Below are positions 1-9,563 of a stretch of 64,000 nt of DNA, piece by piece. The DNA is from Intestinibaculum porci (GTDB lineage: Bacteria > Bacillota_I > Bacilli_A > Erysipelotrichales > Coprobacillaceae): positions 310,001 to 374,000 of the forward strand of contig NZ_AP019309.1 in the NCBI RefSeq assembly GCF_003925875.1, written 5' to 3'. Below the pieces are notes generated by a model that worked only from the letters and a program-made list of their open reading frames with translations, was not told where the DNA came from and did no database searches. The stretch's first letter is position 1. Each line of letters begins with the position of its first letter. The position numbers and the translations under genes were made by a program.

Positions 1-170
1 AAGATTTAGATGCGAAATTTGTGAAAGAATCTATTGAAGCGGGAATGACGAACTTAAAAGGTCACCGTTTAGTTGGCGGTATCCGTGCTTCTATTTACAA
101 TGCAATGCCTTATGAAGGCGTTGAATATTTAGTGAACTTTATGAAGAAATTCGCAGAAGAAAATAAATAA
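1..170 (+). CDS. serC: Phosphoserine aminotransferase, 3' end only
   Basis: The gene begins before the window; 56 codons remain, read from base 3 and ending in TAA at 168-170. The visible residues [12 protein letters not shown] and [10 protein letters not shown] match the C-terminal end of phosphoserine aminotransferase, the PLP enzyme that makes phosphoserine from 3-phosphohydroxypyruvate in serine synthesis. serA, the preceding pathway step, starts 10 bases downstream with no terminator between, so the pair is probably co-transcribed. Only the tail is seen, so the PLP lysine cannot be checked. Confidence 0.85.
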   Translation, partial: DLDAKFVKESIEAGMTNLKGHRLVGGIRASIYNAMPYEGVEYLVNFMKKFAEENK

Positions 171-180
171 GGAGAAGATC

Positions 181-1350
181 ATGGCTATTAAAATTAAAAC
201 AATGAATAAAATCTCTAACAAGGGATTAGCATTATTTGATGAGCGTTATGAAGTTGGTGATGAGATCACTGATGAAGATGCGATTTTAGTCCGCAGTGCG
301 AAGCTGCATGATTATCCAATGGGAGAAAACTTAAAGGCTATTGCTCGCGCTGGTGCCGGCACCAACAATATTCCAGTGAAGGAATGCGCAGATCGCGGGA
401 TTGTTGTTTTCAACACTCCAGGGGCGAATGCCAATGCCGTTAAGGAACTCGTATTATGTTCTTTATTCCTTTCTTCCAGACGTGTCCTGGAAGGGATCGA
501 ATGGACTAAAACAATAACGGGCGATGACTTTGGCAAGCAGGTCGAAGCCGGCAAGAAACAGTTTGTCGGTCCAGAAATCGAAGGTAAGACATTAGGGATT
601 ATCGGTTTAGGGGCTATTGGTGTGGCAGTCGCTAATGCAGCAGTTAAATTAGGTATGAATGTCATTGGTTATGATCCTTATATTTCTGTCAATGCGGCTT
701 GGAAACTCTCTAAATGGGTCAAGAAAGCAGCAAGCCAGGATGAAATCTTCCAGGAAGCAGACTATATCACTATTCATGTGCCAGCTAATGATGAAACGAA
801 GAACATGATCAATGCGAAGGCGATCAATGAAATGAAACCAGGCGTCCATGTCTTGAACTTTGCACGTGATGCCTTAGTCAATACTGATGATATGATTGAT
901 GCCTTAAAGAAAGGCAAAGTAGCGCGTTATATCACAGACTTTGGGACCGAAGCTTTAGCCCATACAGACAATGCGATTGTGATGCCGCATTTAGGGGCTT
1001 CGACACCAGAATCAGAAGAAAACTGCGCTACCATGGCAGTTGAAGAAGTAATGGATTTCTTAGAAAACGGGAATATCCGTAACTCTGTTAACTTCCCAAC
1101 AGTTGTGGAACCACGTACAACAACTTATCGTTTATGTATCATCCATAAGAATATTCCTAATATGTTAGCGAAGTTCGCTGGGACGATTGCGAAGAAAGAT
1201 ATGAACATCGAAAACATGGTGAACAAAGCACGTGGCGACTATGCTTATACGATCATTGATACGAATGATTTAAGCGAAGATATCACCAAAGCGATTGAAA
1301 AACAGGAAGGCGTCATTAAAGCGCGTATCATCGCGAAAGCTTTATTCTAA
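181..1350 (+). CDS. serA: D-3-phosphoglycerate dehydrogenase
   Basis: Cytoplasmic NAD enzyme oxidising 3-phosphoglycerate to 3-phosphohydroxypyruvate, the first step of serine synthesis. The 389-residue protein has the Rossmann motif GIIGLGAIG near residue 140, then the dehydrogenase active-site signals in order: Arg in NFARDALVN, Glu in FGTEAL and His in MPHLGASTPE. The last 70 residues form an ACT-type regulatory domain, as in the short SerA class. The ATG follows GGAGAA at 171-176. It sits directly behind serC and is closed by a hairpin terminator. The family call is firm; serine feedback through the ACT domain is inference. Confidence 0.95.
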   Translation: MAIKIKTMNKISNKGLALFDERYEVGDEITDEDAILVRSAKLHDYPMGENLKAIARAGAGTNNIPVKECADRGIVVFNTPGANANAVKELVLCSLFLSSRRVLEGIEWTKTITGDDFGKQVEAGKKQFVGPEIEGKTLGIIGLGAIGVAVANAAVKLGMNVIGYDPYISVNAAWKLSKWVKKAASQDEIFQEADYITIHVPANDETKNMINAKAINEMKPGVHVLNFARDALVNTDDMIDALKKGKVARYITDFGTEALAHTDNAIVMPHLGASTPESEENCATMAVEEVMDFLENGNIRNSVNFPTVVEPRTTTYRLCIIHKNIPNMLAKFAGTIAKKDMNIENMVNKARGDYAYTIIDTNDLSEDITKAIEKQEGVIKARIIAKALF

Positions 1351-1355
1351 AAATG

Positions 1356-1382
1356 AACTGCGTGTAAAAGCGCAGTTTTTTT
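1356..1382 (+). terminator. Intrinsic terminator of serCA
   Basis: AACTGCG and CGCAGTT form a 7-bp stem followed by seven T, six bases after the serA stop. Confidence 0.85.
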
Positions 1383-1442
1383 GCACTTTGTTTGCGGTGG
1401 CTGTGATATAATGATAGAGTACATCAAAAAGGAGGACAAGCC

Positions 1443-1769
1443 ATGGCAAAACGCAGAAAACTGACCTATAAAGCAAAGATCTTACTGTATCTTGCGGGCG
1501 CTTTGGTCCTGCTGATTTTTGCGATTGGTCTGATTCAGTCTTCCTATATGGTTTACTTTGATAGCTCTTATCGTAAGACCTATGTCATTACCACAAAATT
1601 AAAACTGCTGGGCTGGATGCCAGCAGTGATGGGCTTATGTCTATTACCGACGATGTTTGATTTTTTACGAAGAGCCCGTCGGGTGTATCGCAATGAACAA
1701 AAAAGAAGACGGCGCTTAGCCAGGGAAAGGCGTCGCCGTCGTTTAAAACAAAGATCAGGGATCTCTTAA
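1443..1769 (+). CDS. Small two-helix membrane protein with a very basic tail
   Basis: A 108-residue protein I do not recognise. Hydrophobic segments lie at about residues 12-32 and 55-74, so both ends should face the cytoplasm, and residues 77-105 are dominated by Arg and Lys (RRRRLARERRRRR). Such a tail could bind nucleic acid or acidic lipid; that is speculation. It has its own extended -10 box (TGATATAAT, 1404-1412), a strong GGAGG at 1431-1435 and its own terminator, so it is a monocistronic unit. No function is assigned. Confidence 0.7.
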   Translation: MAKRRKLTYKAKILLYLAGALVLLIFAIGLIQSSYMVYFDSSYRKTYVITTKLKLLGWMPAVMGLCLLPTMFDFLRRARRVYRNEQKRRRRLARERRRRRLKQRSGIS

Positions 1770-1781
1770 GGGATCCTTTTT
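1757..1781 (+). terminator. Terminator overlapping the small membrane gene stop
   Basis: AGGGATC pairs with GATCCTT (one G-T pair) and runs into five T. The stem starts inside the last codons of the preceding gene. Confidence 0.65.
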
Positions 1782-2661
1782 ATAATGGCTTCTGATAGAA
1801 GTTGCCTTTAACGGCCATCGACTGGGTCACATTGACAAAGGCATGAGGATCAATCGCCATGACTTTACTGGTCATATCATTCAGTTCATCTTCTGAGATA
1901 ACGGTATAGATCATTGTCCGGTTTTCATGCTTATAAGAGCCTTGGGCATTTAAGCGAGTAGCCCCATGGTTGGTCTGACTGTATATCTCTTTTTCGATTT
2001 CATCAGGTTTGTTGGTCACAATAAACATTGTGATCTGATGATCGTTTTTATTAAACGTGTTAATGGCCTGGGTTGAAACGAACTGGAAAATAATTGAATA
2101 AAGGGAGGCTTCAAAACCAAATAAGGCGCCCGCAATTAATAAGATGCAGACATTAAAACCTAAGATAATATTCCATGAACGAATATTAAACTTACGATTC
2201 AGATAAACGGCCACAAAGTCAGTGCCGCCGGAAGAAGCGCGTCCTTTTAAGGCAATGGAGATCGCAATGCCATTGATCAGCCCGCCAAAGACGGCCACTA
2301 ATAAAGGATCAGTGGTAATTTTATAGGAAGGGATCAAGTCAACCATAAAGGAGTTGAGGACGATCATTAAGACACTGAAAGTGGTAAATCGTTTAGAGAT
2401 AAACTTAAAACCAATGGCAGCGGGGATCGCATTAAGTAAAATGTTGATCAGAAAATAAGGAATGTGGATCCCAGCAAATTTCATTAAAGTTCGCTGGACT
2501 AATAAGCTCAGCCCGGTAATTCCGCCCGGGACTAAGTTGCCTGCCCGGACGAATGTTTTGATGTTGACAGCCATGATCAAGGCTGAAATGACAACGAAAA
2601 GAGCCGAACGGGCAAAACTAATCTCGCGTCCAAATTTTCTTTTAAATCTCATGTATTCCAT
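1780..2661 (-). CDS. YitT-family membrane protein (DUF161/DUF2179)
   Basis: A 293-residue integral membrane protein of the YitT family, common in Firmicutes and of unknown transport role. Visible signs are the early family motif NLVPGGITGLS, a further conserved stretch RASSGGTDFVA, about five to six hydrophobic segments up to residue 200, and a soluble C-terminal DUF2179 domain carrying MIYTVIS and IDPHAFVNV. The start at 2661 follows GGTGA on the minus strand at usable spacing; a second ATG lies three codons in. It is divergent from pstS. The family is clear, the substrate unknown. Confidence 0.85.
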   Translation of the reverse strand: MEYMRFKRKFGREISFARSALFVVISALIMAVNIKTFVRAGNLVPGGITGLSLLVQRTLMKFAGIHIPYFLINILLNAIPAAIGFKFISKRFTTFSVLMIVLNSFMVDLIPSYKITTDPLLVAVFGGLINGIAISIALKGRASSGGTDFVAVYLNRKFNIRSWNIILGFNVCILLIAGALFGFEASLYSIIFQFVSTQAINTFNKNDHQITMFIVTNKPDEIEKEIYSQTNHGATRLNAQGSYKHENRTMIYTVISEDELNDMTSKVMAIDPHAFVNVTQSMAVKGNFYQKPL

Positions 2662-2760
2662 TTATATCACCAAAATTATTGTAACGGATGTACATTTTAA
2701 TGCAAGAAAATCTCTCCGATGTGTAAATTTTATCTTTTCATATCCATAACCATGAGAAAA

Positions 2761-2917
2761 CTTTAACGTTCCTTTACATAGTAAACGATCATTTGATTCT
2801 AAAAGCCGATAATTTTACCTTATCTTTACATTCGCATTTTTTCTTAATACTTTTAACTTAATATTCATTCAAATTTACATAAGCATGCTATTTAACCCAT
2901 AAGGTGATTCCTATAAT
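2761..2917 (+). promoter_or_regulatory. pstS promoter with 11-bp-phased PhoP-box-like repeats
   Basis: This gene-free stretch between the divergent yitT-like gene and pstS carries repeated TTWAC-like hexamers. The best run is TTAACT (2853), TTCATT (2864) and TTACAT (2875), exactly 11 bp apart. Further pairs lie at 2761/2772 and 2813/2824, also 11 bp apart. A -10 box TATAAT is at 2912-2917. The family's known PhoP box is tandem TTAACA-like hexamers with about 5-bp gaps, so phosphate control is likely; PhoP binding itself is inference. Confidence 0.7.
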
Positions 2918-2967
2918 GGGAGTCGTCGAAGAAAGGAAAAGTACATACGACAGGAGGAAATAAATTT

Positions 2968-3801
2968 ATGAAAAAAGTATTATCTATGGGTTTAGCTTTA
3001 GCGGCTGCGTTATCGTTAACAGCCTGCAAAGGAGGCTCTACAAGTAGCTCGGGAGAAAGCTTATCTGGTAAAGTTTCCTTAAACGGTTCTACTTCAATGG
3101 AAAAATATGTGACAGCTTTAGGCGAAGGCTTTAAGGAAAAATATCCTGATATGACAGTGGAAACACAGTTCACTGGTTCATCAGCTGGACTGCAGGCTTT
3201 AATTGATGGGCAGTGTGATATCGCGGATAGCTCACGTTCTTTAACGCCAGCTGAAAAGAAGAAAGGCTTAGTGGAAAATGTGGTCGCTATCGATGGGATC
3301 GCTATTTCCTTAAATAAGAAAAACAAAGTCAATAACGTTACTGCAAAACAGTTAGCGGATATTTATACGGGTAAGATCACTAACTGGAAACAGCTTGGCG
3401 GCGCGGATGAAAAGATCGTTGTCATCGGCCGTGAATCAGCATCTGGTACACGTGCAGCCTTTGAAGAATTATTAAAGGTGGAAAACAAATGTAAATATGC
3501 ACAGGAACTTGATAACACTGGTGCCGTAGTAGCAAAATGTGCATCAACAACCGGTGCAATCGGTTATGTTTCATTAGACGCCGTTGATAACACAATCAAA
3601 ACAGCAAAACTTAATGGTGTTGAGGCAACAGAATCAAACATCAAAGCTGGTACTTATAAATTATCTCGTCCATTTGTTATGGCAACGAAAGGGGCAATCT
3701 CAAAACAGAATAAAAAAGTCCAGGCAATCTTCAAATATGTCAACTCTGATGAAGGCCAGAAGATCTTGAAAAAGGTGGGCTTAATCAGTGCAAAGAAGTA
3801 A
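2968..3801 (+). CDS. pstS: Phosphate ABC transporter substrate-binding lipoprotein
   Basis: Captures extracellular inorganic phosphate for the PstCAB importer. The 277-residue precursor has a lipoprotein signal ending in LTAC, with the lipid-modified Cys at residue 20. The mature part has the phosphate-binding signatures GSTSMEK, TGSSAG and RESASGTRAAF. Length is normal. The ATG follows AGGAGG at 2953-2958. It opens the pst operon behind a phased PhoP-box region, so it should be induced under phosphate starvation. Confidence 0.95.
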   Translation: MKKVLSMGLALAAALSLTACKGGSTSSSGESLSGKVSLNGSTSMEKYVTALGEGFKEKYPDMTVETQFTGSSAGLQALIDGQCDIADSSRSLTPAEKKKGLVENVVAIDGIAISLNKKNKVNNVTAKQLADIYTGKITNWKQLGGADEKIVVIGRESASGTRAAFEELLKVENKCKYAQELDNTGAVVAKCASTTGAIGYVSLDAVDNTIKTAKLNGVEATESNIKAGTYKLSRPFVMATKGAISKQNKKVQAIFKYVNSDEGQKILKKVGLISAKK

Positions 3802-4750
3802 TAGTATGCATTTAGATACAACAGTGACTAAAAATACTTCGGTCTTTGGTTCGCGCAGTAGTCGCTCCGCAACCGAAAAAGCGGCAGCCGTGATCTTTGC
3901 GATCTGCGCAGCCGTTTCGGTTGTGGCAGTTGTTTCCATCACCGGGTATATGATTTATTCTGGCGCACCGGCTTTATTCAAAGTCGGTCCCGCCGAAATT
4001 CTTTTCCATACGGTTTGGGAACCAACCGCGGGGAAATTCGGGATTGCCTACATTATCTTAACCTCTATTGTCGGGACTGCCTTTGCTGTTTTAATTGGTG
4101 TCCCAATTGGTATATTAACGGCGGTGGCCTTAAGTGAGTTGTGCACTCCACGCTTAAAACGCATCTTAAAAGCCGCTATTGAGTTATTAGCCGGGATTCC
4201 TTCCGTTATTTATGGTTTATTAGGGATTCTGATTATTAACCCCGCCATGTATTCTTTAGAAAAGCTCATCTTCGCTCATGATTCCTCTCATCAGTTTACG
4301 GGAGGATCCAACTTAATTGCGGCGATCTTAGTCTTAGTCATTATGATTTTACCAACTTTAATCAATGTCTCATCAACGGCCATTGATGCCGTGCCTCAGC
4401 ACTTACGTATGAGTTCAAGAGCCTTAGGAGCGACGCAGATTCAGACGATTTTCAAAGTTGTGATTCCTGCCGCTAAAAACGGGATCTTATCAGCGATTGT
4501 CTTAGGTGTTGGCAGAGCGATCGGGGAAGCAATGGCGATTCTGTTAGTCGCGGGGAACAGCGTTAACTTACCGTTACCGTTTAACTCAGTCCGTTTCTTA
4601 ACGACCGCGATTGTCTCTGAAATGTCTTATTCCAGCGGCCTGCATCGTCAGGTGTTATTTACGATTGGTTTAGTTTTATTCATCTTTATCATGATCATCA
4701 ATATTGTTTTACAGCGCATCATGAAGAAAGGAGCCGAAGATGGAAAGTAG
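3788..4750 (+). CDS. pstC: Phosphate ABC transporter permease PstC
   Basis: Integral membrane permease of the phosphate importer, with about six transmembrane helices and the permease loop LLAGIPSVIYG followed by the EAA-type segment SSRALGATQ. Two starts compete. GTG at 3788 overlaps pstS by 14 bases and follows AAAGGTGGG at good spacing. ATG at 3806 has only a weak AAGAAG ahead. I use the GTG; the ATG form would be 314 residues. The first 30 residues are Ser/Thr-rich and poorly conserved, so they do not settle it. Confidence 0.93.
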   Translation: MQRSNSMHLDTTVTKNTSVFGSRSSRSATEKAAAVIFAICAAVSVVAVVSITGYMIYSGAPALFKVGPAEILFHTVWEPTAGKFGIAYIILTSIVGTAFAVLIGVPIGILTAVALSELCTPRLKRILKAAIELLAGIPSVIYGLLGILIINPAMYSLEKLIFAHDSSHQFTGGSNLIAAILVLVIMILPTLINVSSTAIDAVPQHLRMSSRALGATQIQTIFKVVIPAAKNGILSAIVLGVGRAIGEAMAILLVAGNSVNLPLPFNSVRFLTTAIVSEMSYSSGLHRQVLFTIGLVLFIFIMIINIVLQRIMKKGAEDGK

Positions 4751-5615
4751 TCAACATACAACCCTCATGCAAAAACATGCTCGACCAAGTGATGTGATTA
4801 TGAAATCGCTCATCTATCTTTGCGCCATCCTTTCTTGCGCGCTGGTCGTCTTTATTATCATCTATGTTTTTGCAAAAGCGATCCCGCATTTTAAATTCAG
4901 TAACCTATTAGTGGCGCAGTCAAAACTGTTCCATCCTAATGGATTATTAGGTTCGCTTATTAATACGCTTTACATTATTATTGGTACCTTATTATTAGCC
5001 TGTCCAATTGGTATTGGCGGCGCGATTTACTTAAATGAATATGCAAACAATAAGAAGGTTGTCAATGTCATTACCTTTACTTCCGAAGTTTTATCTGGGA
5101 TTCCTTCGATTATCTTCGGGTTATTTGGGATGATCTGTTTTGGGCAGTTATTACAGTTACAGTATTCGATTCTCACTGGCTGTCTGACTTTAACCTTATT
5201 AATCTTACCGATTATTATTCGTAATACCCAGACGGCTTTGGAATGTGTGCCAAAAAGTTACCGTGAGGCAGCCCAGGGGATGGGTTCAACAAAGTGGTAT
5301 ATGATTCGTACAGTGATTTTGCCAAGTGCAATTCCCGGCATCTTAACGGGTGTCATTCTGGCGATGGGACGTATCATTGCCGAATCTGCAGCTCTCTTAT
5401 TTACCGCTGGTTCTGGTTACTTTATGCCCCGCGGTTTCTTCTCGCACTTATTTGAAAGTGGGGGAACCTTAACGATTGATCTGTATATGCGTATGAGTAA
5501 TGCGCAATATGGTCAGGCTTTCGTAATCGGGATGATTCTGATTATCATCATTCTCTTAATGAATGCATTGGCCAAATGGATTTCTACAAAATTTGATGTA
5601 AACAAGGTGAAATAA
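4740..5615 (+). CDS. pstA: Phosphate ABC transporter permease PstA
   Basis: Second permease subunit of the phosphate importer, 291 residues with about six transmembrane helices. The matching loop is VLSGIPSIIFGLFG and the coupling segment EAAQGMGSTKW is clear. Its ATG lies inside the pstC 3' end with an 11-base overlap, which suggests translational coupling and equal amounts of the two permeases. pstB follows after three bases. Confidence 0.94.
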   Translation: MESSQHTTLMQKHARPSDVIMKSLIYLCAILSCALVVFIIIYVFAKAIPHFKFSNLLVAQSKLFHPNGLLGSLINTLYIIIGTLLLACPIGIGGAIYLNEYANNKKVVNVITFTSEVLSGIPSIIFGLFGMICFGQLLQLQYSILTGCLTLTLLILPIIIRNTQTALECVPKSYREAAQGMGSTKWYMIRTVILPSAIPGILTGVILAMGRIIAESAALLFTAGSGYFMPRGFFSHLFESGGTLTIDLYMRMSNAQYGQAFVIGMILIIIILLMNALAKWISTKFDVNKVK

Positions 5616-5618
5616 ATC

Positions 5619-6374
5619 ATGAACACAAAAATGGATATTAAAAACCTGAACTTATGGTATGGTGAGAAACATGCTTTAAAGAATACCAACTTAACGATTC
5701 AGGAACATAAAATTACCGCTTTTATCGGTCCTTCTGGATGTGGGAAGTCAACCTTTTTAAAAACTTTAAACCGCATGCAGGACTTTAATGAAGGGGTGCG
5801 CATTGAAGGTAAAGTCACTTTAGATGATGAAGATATCTTTGATCCTAAAGTGGATACGACTTTATTAAGAAAGAAAGTCGGGATGGTTTTCCAGCAGCCT
5901 AACCCTTTCCCTATGTCAATTTATGACAATATTGCCTATGGCCCAAGAATCCATGGCATCAAAGCCAAAGATCAGCTAGATCAAATTGTTGAAGAATCTT
6001 TAAAGCAGGCGGCTTTATGGGACGAAGTCAAGGATACTTTAAAGAAATCAGCTTTAGGATTATCTGGCGGTCAGCAGCAGCGTCTTTGTATTGCTCGCTG
6101 TCTCGCCGTTCATCCGGAGGTCATTTTACTAGATGAACCAACCAGTGCCTTAGATCCAATCTCAACCTTGAAGATCGAAGAACTGTTAGTGCAGCTAAAA
6201 GATCATTATACAATCGTCATCGTCACTCACAATATGCAGCAGGCTTCACGTATCGCCGATTATACGGCGTTCTTCTTACAGGGCGAGATTATCGAATATG
6301 GAGAAACAGAAAAGATCTTCTCATTCCCTTCAGATAAACGTACCGAAGATTATATTACAGGAAGGTTTGGATAA
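5619..6374 (+). CDS. pstB: Phosphate ABC transporter ATP-binding protein
   Basis: Cytoplasmic ATPase that powers PstCA. All nucleotide-binding signals are present: Walker A GPSGCGKS at residues 37-44, signature LSGGQQQR at 148-155, and Walker B VILLDEP ending near 174, with the switch His in VTHN. Length (251) is typical of PstB. AAGGTG about ten bases upstream serves as ribosome site. phoU follows after four bases, giving the usual pstSCAB-phoU order. Confidence 0.97.
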   Translation: MNTKMDIKNLNLWYGEKHALKNTNLTIQEHKITAFIGPSGCGKSTFLKTLNRMQDFNEGVRIEGKVTLDDEDIFDPKVDTTLLRKKVGMVFQQPNPFPMSIYDNIAYGPRIHGIKAKDQLDQIVEESLKQAALWDEVKDTLKKSALGLSGGQQQRLCIARCLAVHPEVILLDEPTSALDPISTLKIEELLVQLKDHYTIVIVTHNMQQASRIADYTAFFLQGEIIEYGETEKIFSFPSDKRTEDYITGRFG

Positions 6375-6378
6375 GCTT

Positions 6379-7026
6379 ATGACTCTGCGATCAAACTATG
6401 AAGAAGAATTACGCAATCTTGACGTGGAACTCGTCAAGATGGGTAATCGTGTTGAAAAAGCCATTAAGAGGGCGAAAGAAGCCTTCTTAAATGGTGATGT
6501 CAAACTGGCTAAAGAAGTCGTTGACAAAGATACGAAAATCAATGCGAACGAACGAGAAATTGAAGCCCTCTGTTTCCATCTGATGTTAAGAGAAGCGCCA
6601 GTGGCAACGGATTTAAGAGTGATTACGACGGATTTAAAAGTGGTCACGGATTTGGAACGAATCGGTGATCAGGTCGCTGATTTATGCGAGCTGTTATCTG
6701 AAGGTCGTCATTATACCAAAGCTGACTTATTAGTGCCATTATTTAATACCACTCAGGTGATGATCCATAATGTCCTTTACGCTTATGTCGGCCGAGACTT
6801 AGACGCGGCGAAAGTCGCCGCGAAGATGGATGATCAGGTCGATACCTACTATTACGATGTAAAGGATAAACTGATTAAGGCGTTAAAAGAGAATACCATT
6901 GATGTCGATGAAGCGATTGATTTATTAATGACCGCCAAACATTTAGAACGGGCGGGCGATCATGCCACGAATATTTATGAGTGGTTAGAATTTATGACAA
7001 ACGGAAAGCTGGAAGACGTACAGTAG
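6379..7026 (+). CDS. phoU: Phosphate signalling regulator PhoU
   Basis: A 215-residue, all-helical cytoplasmic protein that links Pst transport state to the PhoR kinase. Two repeats of the PhoU three-helix fold are visible, each with the metal-binding type signature: ERIGDQVADL in the first and ERAGDHATNI in the second. I place the start at ATG 6379, just after the pstB stop, since an upstream in-frame start lies inside pstB and adds unrelated sequence. The length then matches PhoU proteins. Confidence 0.94.
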   Translation: MTLRSNYEEELRNLDVELVKMGNRVEKAIKRAKEAFLNGDVKLAKEVVDKDTKINANEREIEALCFHLMLREAPVATDLRVITTDLKVVTDLERIGDQVADLCELLSEGRHYTKADLLVPLFNTTQVMIHNVLYAYVGRDLDAAKVAAKMDDQVDTYYYDVKDKLIKALKENTIDVDEAIDLLMTAKHLERAGDHATNIYEWLEFMTNGKLEDVQ

Positions 7027-7041
7027 GGATGAATGTCATTC

Positions 7042-7115
7042 TTAACGTAATCTTAACTTAATAAACATAAAATTAAGATGTTTCTAAAGGTCATGTTAAG
7101 ATAATATGGTACAAT
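7042..7115 (+). promoter_or_regulatory. phoPR promoter with two 11-bp-spaced TTAAC repeats
   Basis: CTTAACGTAAT and CTTAACTTAAT lie 11 bp apart (TTAAC at 7042 and 7053). TTAAGAT occurs at 7073 and again at 7096. An extended -10 (TGG then TACAAT, 7107-7115) follows and no good -35 is visible, which fits an activator-dependent promoter. Autoregulation by PhoP is inference. Confidence 0.6.
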
Positions 7116-7136
7116 AGAGACAAGGAAGTGACATTT

Positions 7137-7817
7137 ATGAATGAACGTGTATTTGTCATCGAAGATGATGAAAATATTCAGGAGATTGTCAAACTGGCTT
7201 TAGAGTCAAGTGGCTATGAAATTACCCTTTTTGATAACGCCATCGATGCCATCGTGGCGATTCATGAAAATCCCCCCGATTTAGCCATCTTTGATATCAT
7301 GTTGCCTGAACTTGACGGCATCTCCGCAATAAAGAAAATCAGAGAAACCAATACATCGATGCCGATTATGGTCTTATCGGCCAAAGATCGAGAAATCGAT
7401 AAGGTCCGTGGCTTAGATAGCGGCTGTGATGACTATATGACGAAACCTTTCGGCGTGCTCGAACTTTCGGCCAGAGTACGTTCACTGCTTAGACGGACGA
7501 AGAAAACTGTCAAGGTGTTAGAGACCCCAACTTTAAAAATTGATAAGGCCAAACATATTGTCTTACTCAATGACAAGCGGTTAGAACTCACCCATAAGGA
7601 ATATCAGTTATTAGTATATCTGGTAGAAAACCGCGACCGTGTGGTCGAACGAGAGGAACTGCTCAACAGTATCTGGGGCTATGACTTTGTCGGCGAATCA
7701 CGCGCTTTGGATGTGCATATTCGCTCTCTGCGTGCGAAGCTGAATGATGATGGATCCAAATATATTAAGACAATCCGCAGTGTCGGGTATCGTTACATTG
7801 AGGACAAGCAGGAATGA
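7137..7817 (+). CDS. phoP: Phosphate-type response regulator (PhoP/PhoB class)
   Basis: OmpR-family transcription factor of 226 residues. The receiver is intact: acidic pocket EDD at 9-11, phosphoacceptor Asp53 in IFDIMLP, Ser/Thr switch in LSAKD and Lys103 in MTKPF. A C-terminal winged helix covers about residues 130-224 with LTHKEYQLL and VDVHIRSLR-like sequence. I choose ATG 7137 behind AAGGAAGTG; a GTG three codons earlier overlaps that ribosome site. Position right after pst-phoU and coupling to the kinase support the PhoP assignment. Confidence 0.88.
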   Translation: MNERVFVIEDDENIQEIVKLALESSGYEITLFDNAIDAIVAIHENPPDLAIFDIMLPELDGISAIKKIRETNTSMPIMVLSAKDREIDKVRGLDSGCDDYMTKPFGVLELSARVRSLLRRTKKTVKVLETPTLKIDKAKHIVLLNDKRLELTHKEYQLLVYLVENRDRVVEREELLNSIWGYDFVGESRALDVHIRSLRAKLNDDGSKYIKTIRSVGYRYIEDKQE

Positions 7818-9517
7818 CGAGAGCTATTATCAAGTCATTCGTCATTGTCCTCTTATTGTCTTTAGCGATCACATCATTAACCAGCTTTTTACTCATTTCA
7901 CAAAGTGAACTCAATCATACCCAGCGGGAGATGATCTATGCTGTTAAACTGATGGATGACAACATTGATTTCCATAAAGATTTATCAAAACAGGTTGATC
8001 ATCTGCAGCGGATTACCTTAGATGGCAAGCAGACACGTATTTCAATTATTAATCACCAAGGCAAAGTCGTGGCTGATACATACCGCCGTTATATTTCAGC
8101 CAATCATTTAAATCGTCAGGAAGTGCATCAGGCGATTTACAGCAAGTCTCATACCGGCTTTTCGGTGCGTACGAGTGATACGACGAGTGAACGAATGCTT
8201 TATGTGGCGTATTTCCACAACAATTATGTTTTACGTTTAAGTGTTCACTATGGCGGCGTGCGTGAGTATTTGCCTTCTCTGATTCCTGCTTTAGCGGCGA
8301 GTTTTGCCTTAGCGTTTGCCATTTCTATTCTCTTGGCCCGTTTCTTAAGTGGTCTGATCACCAGACCATTACGGGAAATCGATGATTCTTTACGTAACAT
8401 GAGTGATGATTATCGTTTTGAATTGCATGAATACCCTTATGAGGAATTCAATCATATTATGAACACGATTGAAGATTTATCCCATCGCTTACGAAAATCT
8501 ATGCGCGAAACGAAATTTGAACAAAAGAAGATCGATGATATCATCGATCGGATGAAAGAAGGATTTATCCTTCTTGATGAACATCATGATATTCTTTCCA
8601 TTAATAAATCAGCCATTAAAATTATTGGTGACCTTAAAGAGAAAGATCACTTGGAAGATTATGTCGATTATCCTAATCTGATTGAAGCTTTATCTTCCAC
8701 TCACGATCGTGAGAAGATCGAATTAAAGATCCATCACAACTACTATAAATGTTATATCTCGAAGTTTCCTTTTGGCATTGCCTTATTCTTTGTCGATGTC
8801 ACCGCGGTGAAAAAGAGTGAACAGATGCGTGAGGATTTCTTCTCGAGCGTTTCTCATGAAATGAAAACACCGATCACATCCATTCGCGGCTATTCGGAAT
8901 TATTACTTGCTGGCGTCATCACTGATGAAGAGCAGGAAAAGGAAATGTTAAGAAAAATATTAACCCAGGTTACGAATATGTCCAACCTGATCAATGATAT
9001 CCTCATGTTATCAAGATTAGATAACGATGATCTGATGGTGGAACTGGTGCCAATGAAGATGCGCACCTGCGTGGATGATGTTTTAGAAAACTATGAAGGA
9101 ATGATGGTGAAGGAAAATATCACCATCGAAAAAGAAGTCGAAGATATGACTTATGTTGGCAATCACCAGCAAATTTCTACCTTATTAAGCAACCTGATCT
9201 CGAATGCCATCAAGTACAATAATCCAGGCGGTAAAATCTTTGTCCGCATTTACAAAGAGAATGAGAATATGGTGATGGAAGTGGAAGATAATGGGATTGG
9301 CATCCCGGAAAAGGATCAGAAACATGTCTTTGAACGTTTTTATCGCGTGGATAAAGGACGTTCTCGCGCCAAAGGCGGAACCGGCTTAGGCTTAGCGATT
9401 GTCAAACATGTGACGGCTTATAACCATGGCCATATTCATTTAGAATCTACTTTTGGCAAAGGGACTCGCATTACTATTACCTTACCGCTTCATCAGCATC
9501 GTAAAGCGATCCAATAA
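7814..9517 (+). CDS. phoR: Phosphate sensor histidine kinase (PhoR class)
   Basis: Membrane kinase partner of the preceding regulator, overlapping it by four bases (ATGA). Order in the 567 residues: membrane helix 6-29, extracellular sensor about 30-152, second helix 155-178, HAMP 180-235, a PAS domain about 240-335, the phosphoacceptor His348 in SVSHEMKTP, then the ATPase domain with LISNAIKYNN, DNGIGIP and GTGLGLAIVKH. This is the B. subtilis PhoR layout. In that family the signal is relayed through PhoU and the PAS domain. Confidence 0.88.
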   Translation: MTRAIIKSFVIVLLLSLAITSLTSFLLISQSELNHTQREMIYAVKLMDDNIDFHKDLSKQVDHLQRITLDGKQTRISIINHQGKVVADTYRRYISANHLNRQEVHQAIYSKSHTGFSVRTSDTTSERMLYVAYFHNNYVLRLSVHYGGVREYLPSLIPALAASFALAFAISILLARFLSGLITRPLREIDDSLRNMSDDYRFELHEYPYEEFNHIMNTIEDLSHRLRKSMRETKFEQKKIDDIIDRMKEGFILLDEHHDILSINKSAIKIIGDLKEKDHLEDYVDYPNLIEALSSTHDREKIELKIHHNYYKCYISKFPFGIALFFVDVTAVKKSEQMREDFFSSVSHEMKTPITSIRGYSELLLAGVITDEEQEKEMLRKILTQVTNMSNLINDILMLSRLDNDDLMVELVPMKMRTCVDDVLENYEGMMVKENITIEKEVEDMTYVGNHQQISTLLSNLISNAIKYNNPGGKIFVRIYKENENMVMEVEDNGIGIPEKDQKHVFERFYRVDKGRSRAKGGTGLGLAIVKHVTAYNHGHIHLESTFGKGTRITITLPLHQHRKAIQ

Positions 9518-9553
9518 GAAAAAGAACTAAGTGTGAAAACTTAGTTCTTTTTC
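9518..9553. terminator. Bidirectional terminator between phoR and hsp20
   Basis: A 14-bp perfect stem (GAAAAAGAACTAAG with CTTAGTTCTTTTTC) has A-rich and T-rich flanks, so it can end transcripts from either side. Confidence 0.88.
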
Positions 9554-9563
9554 ATATAGGGGA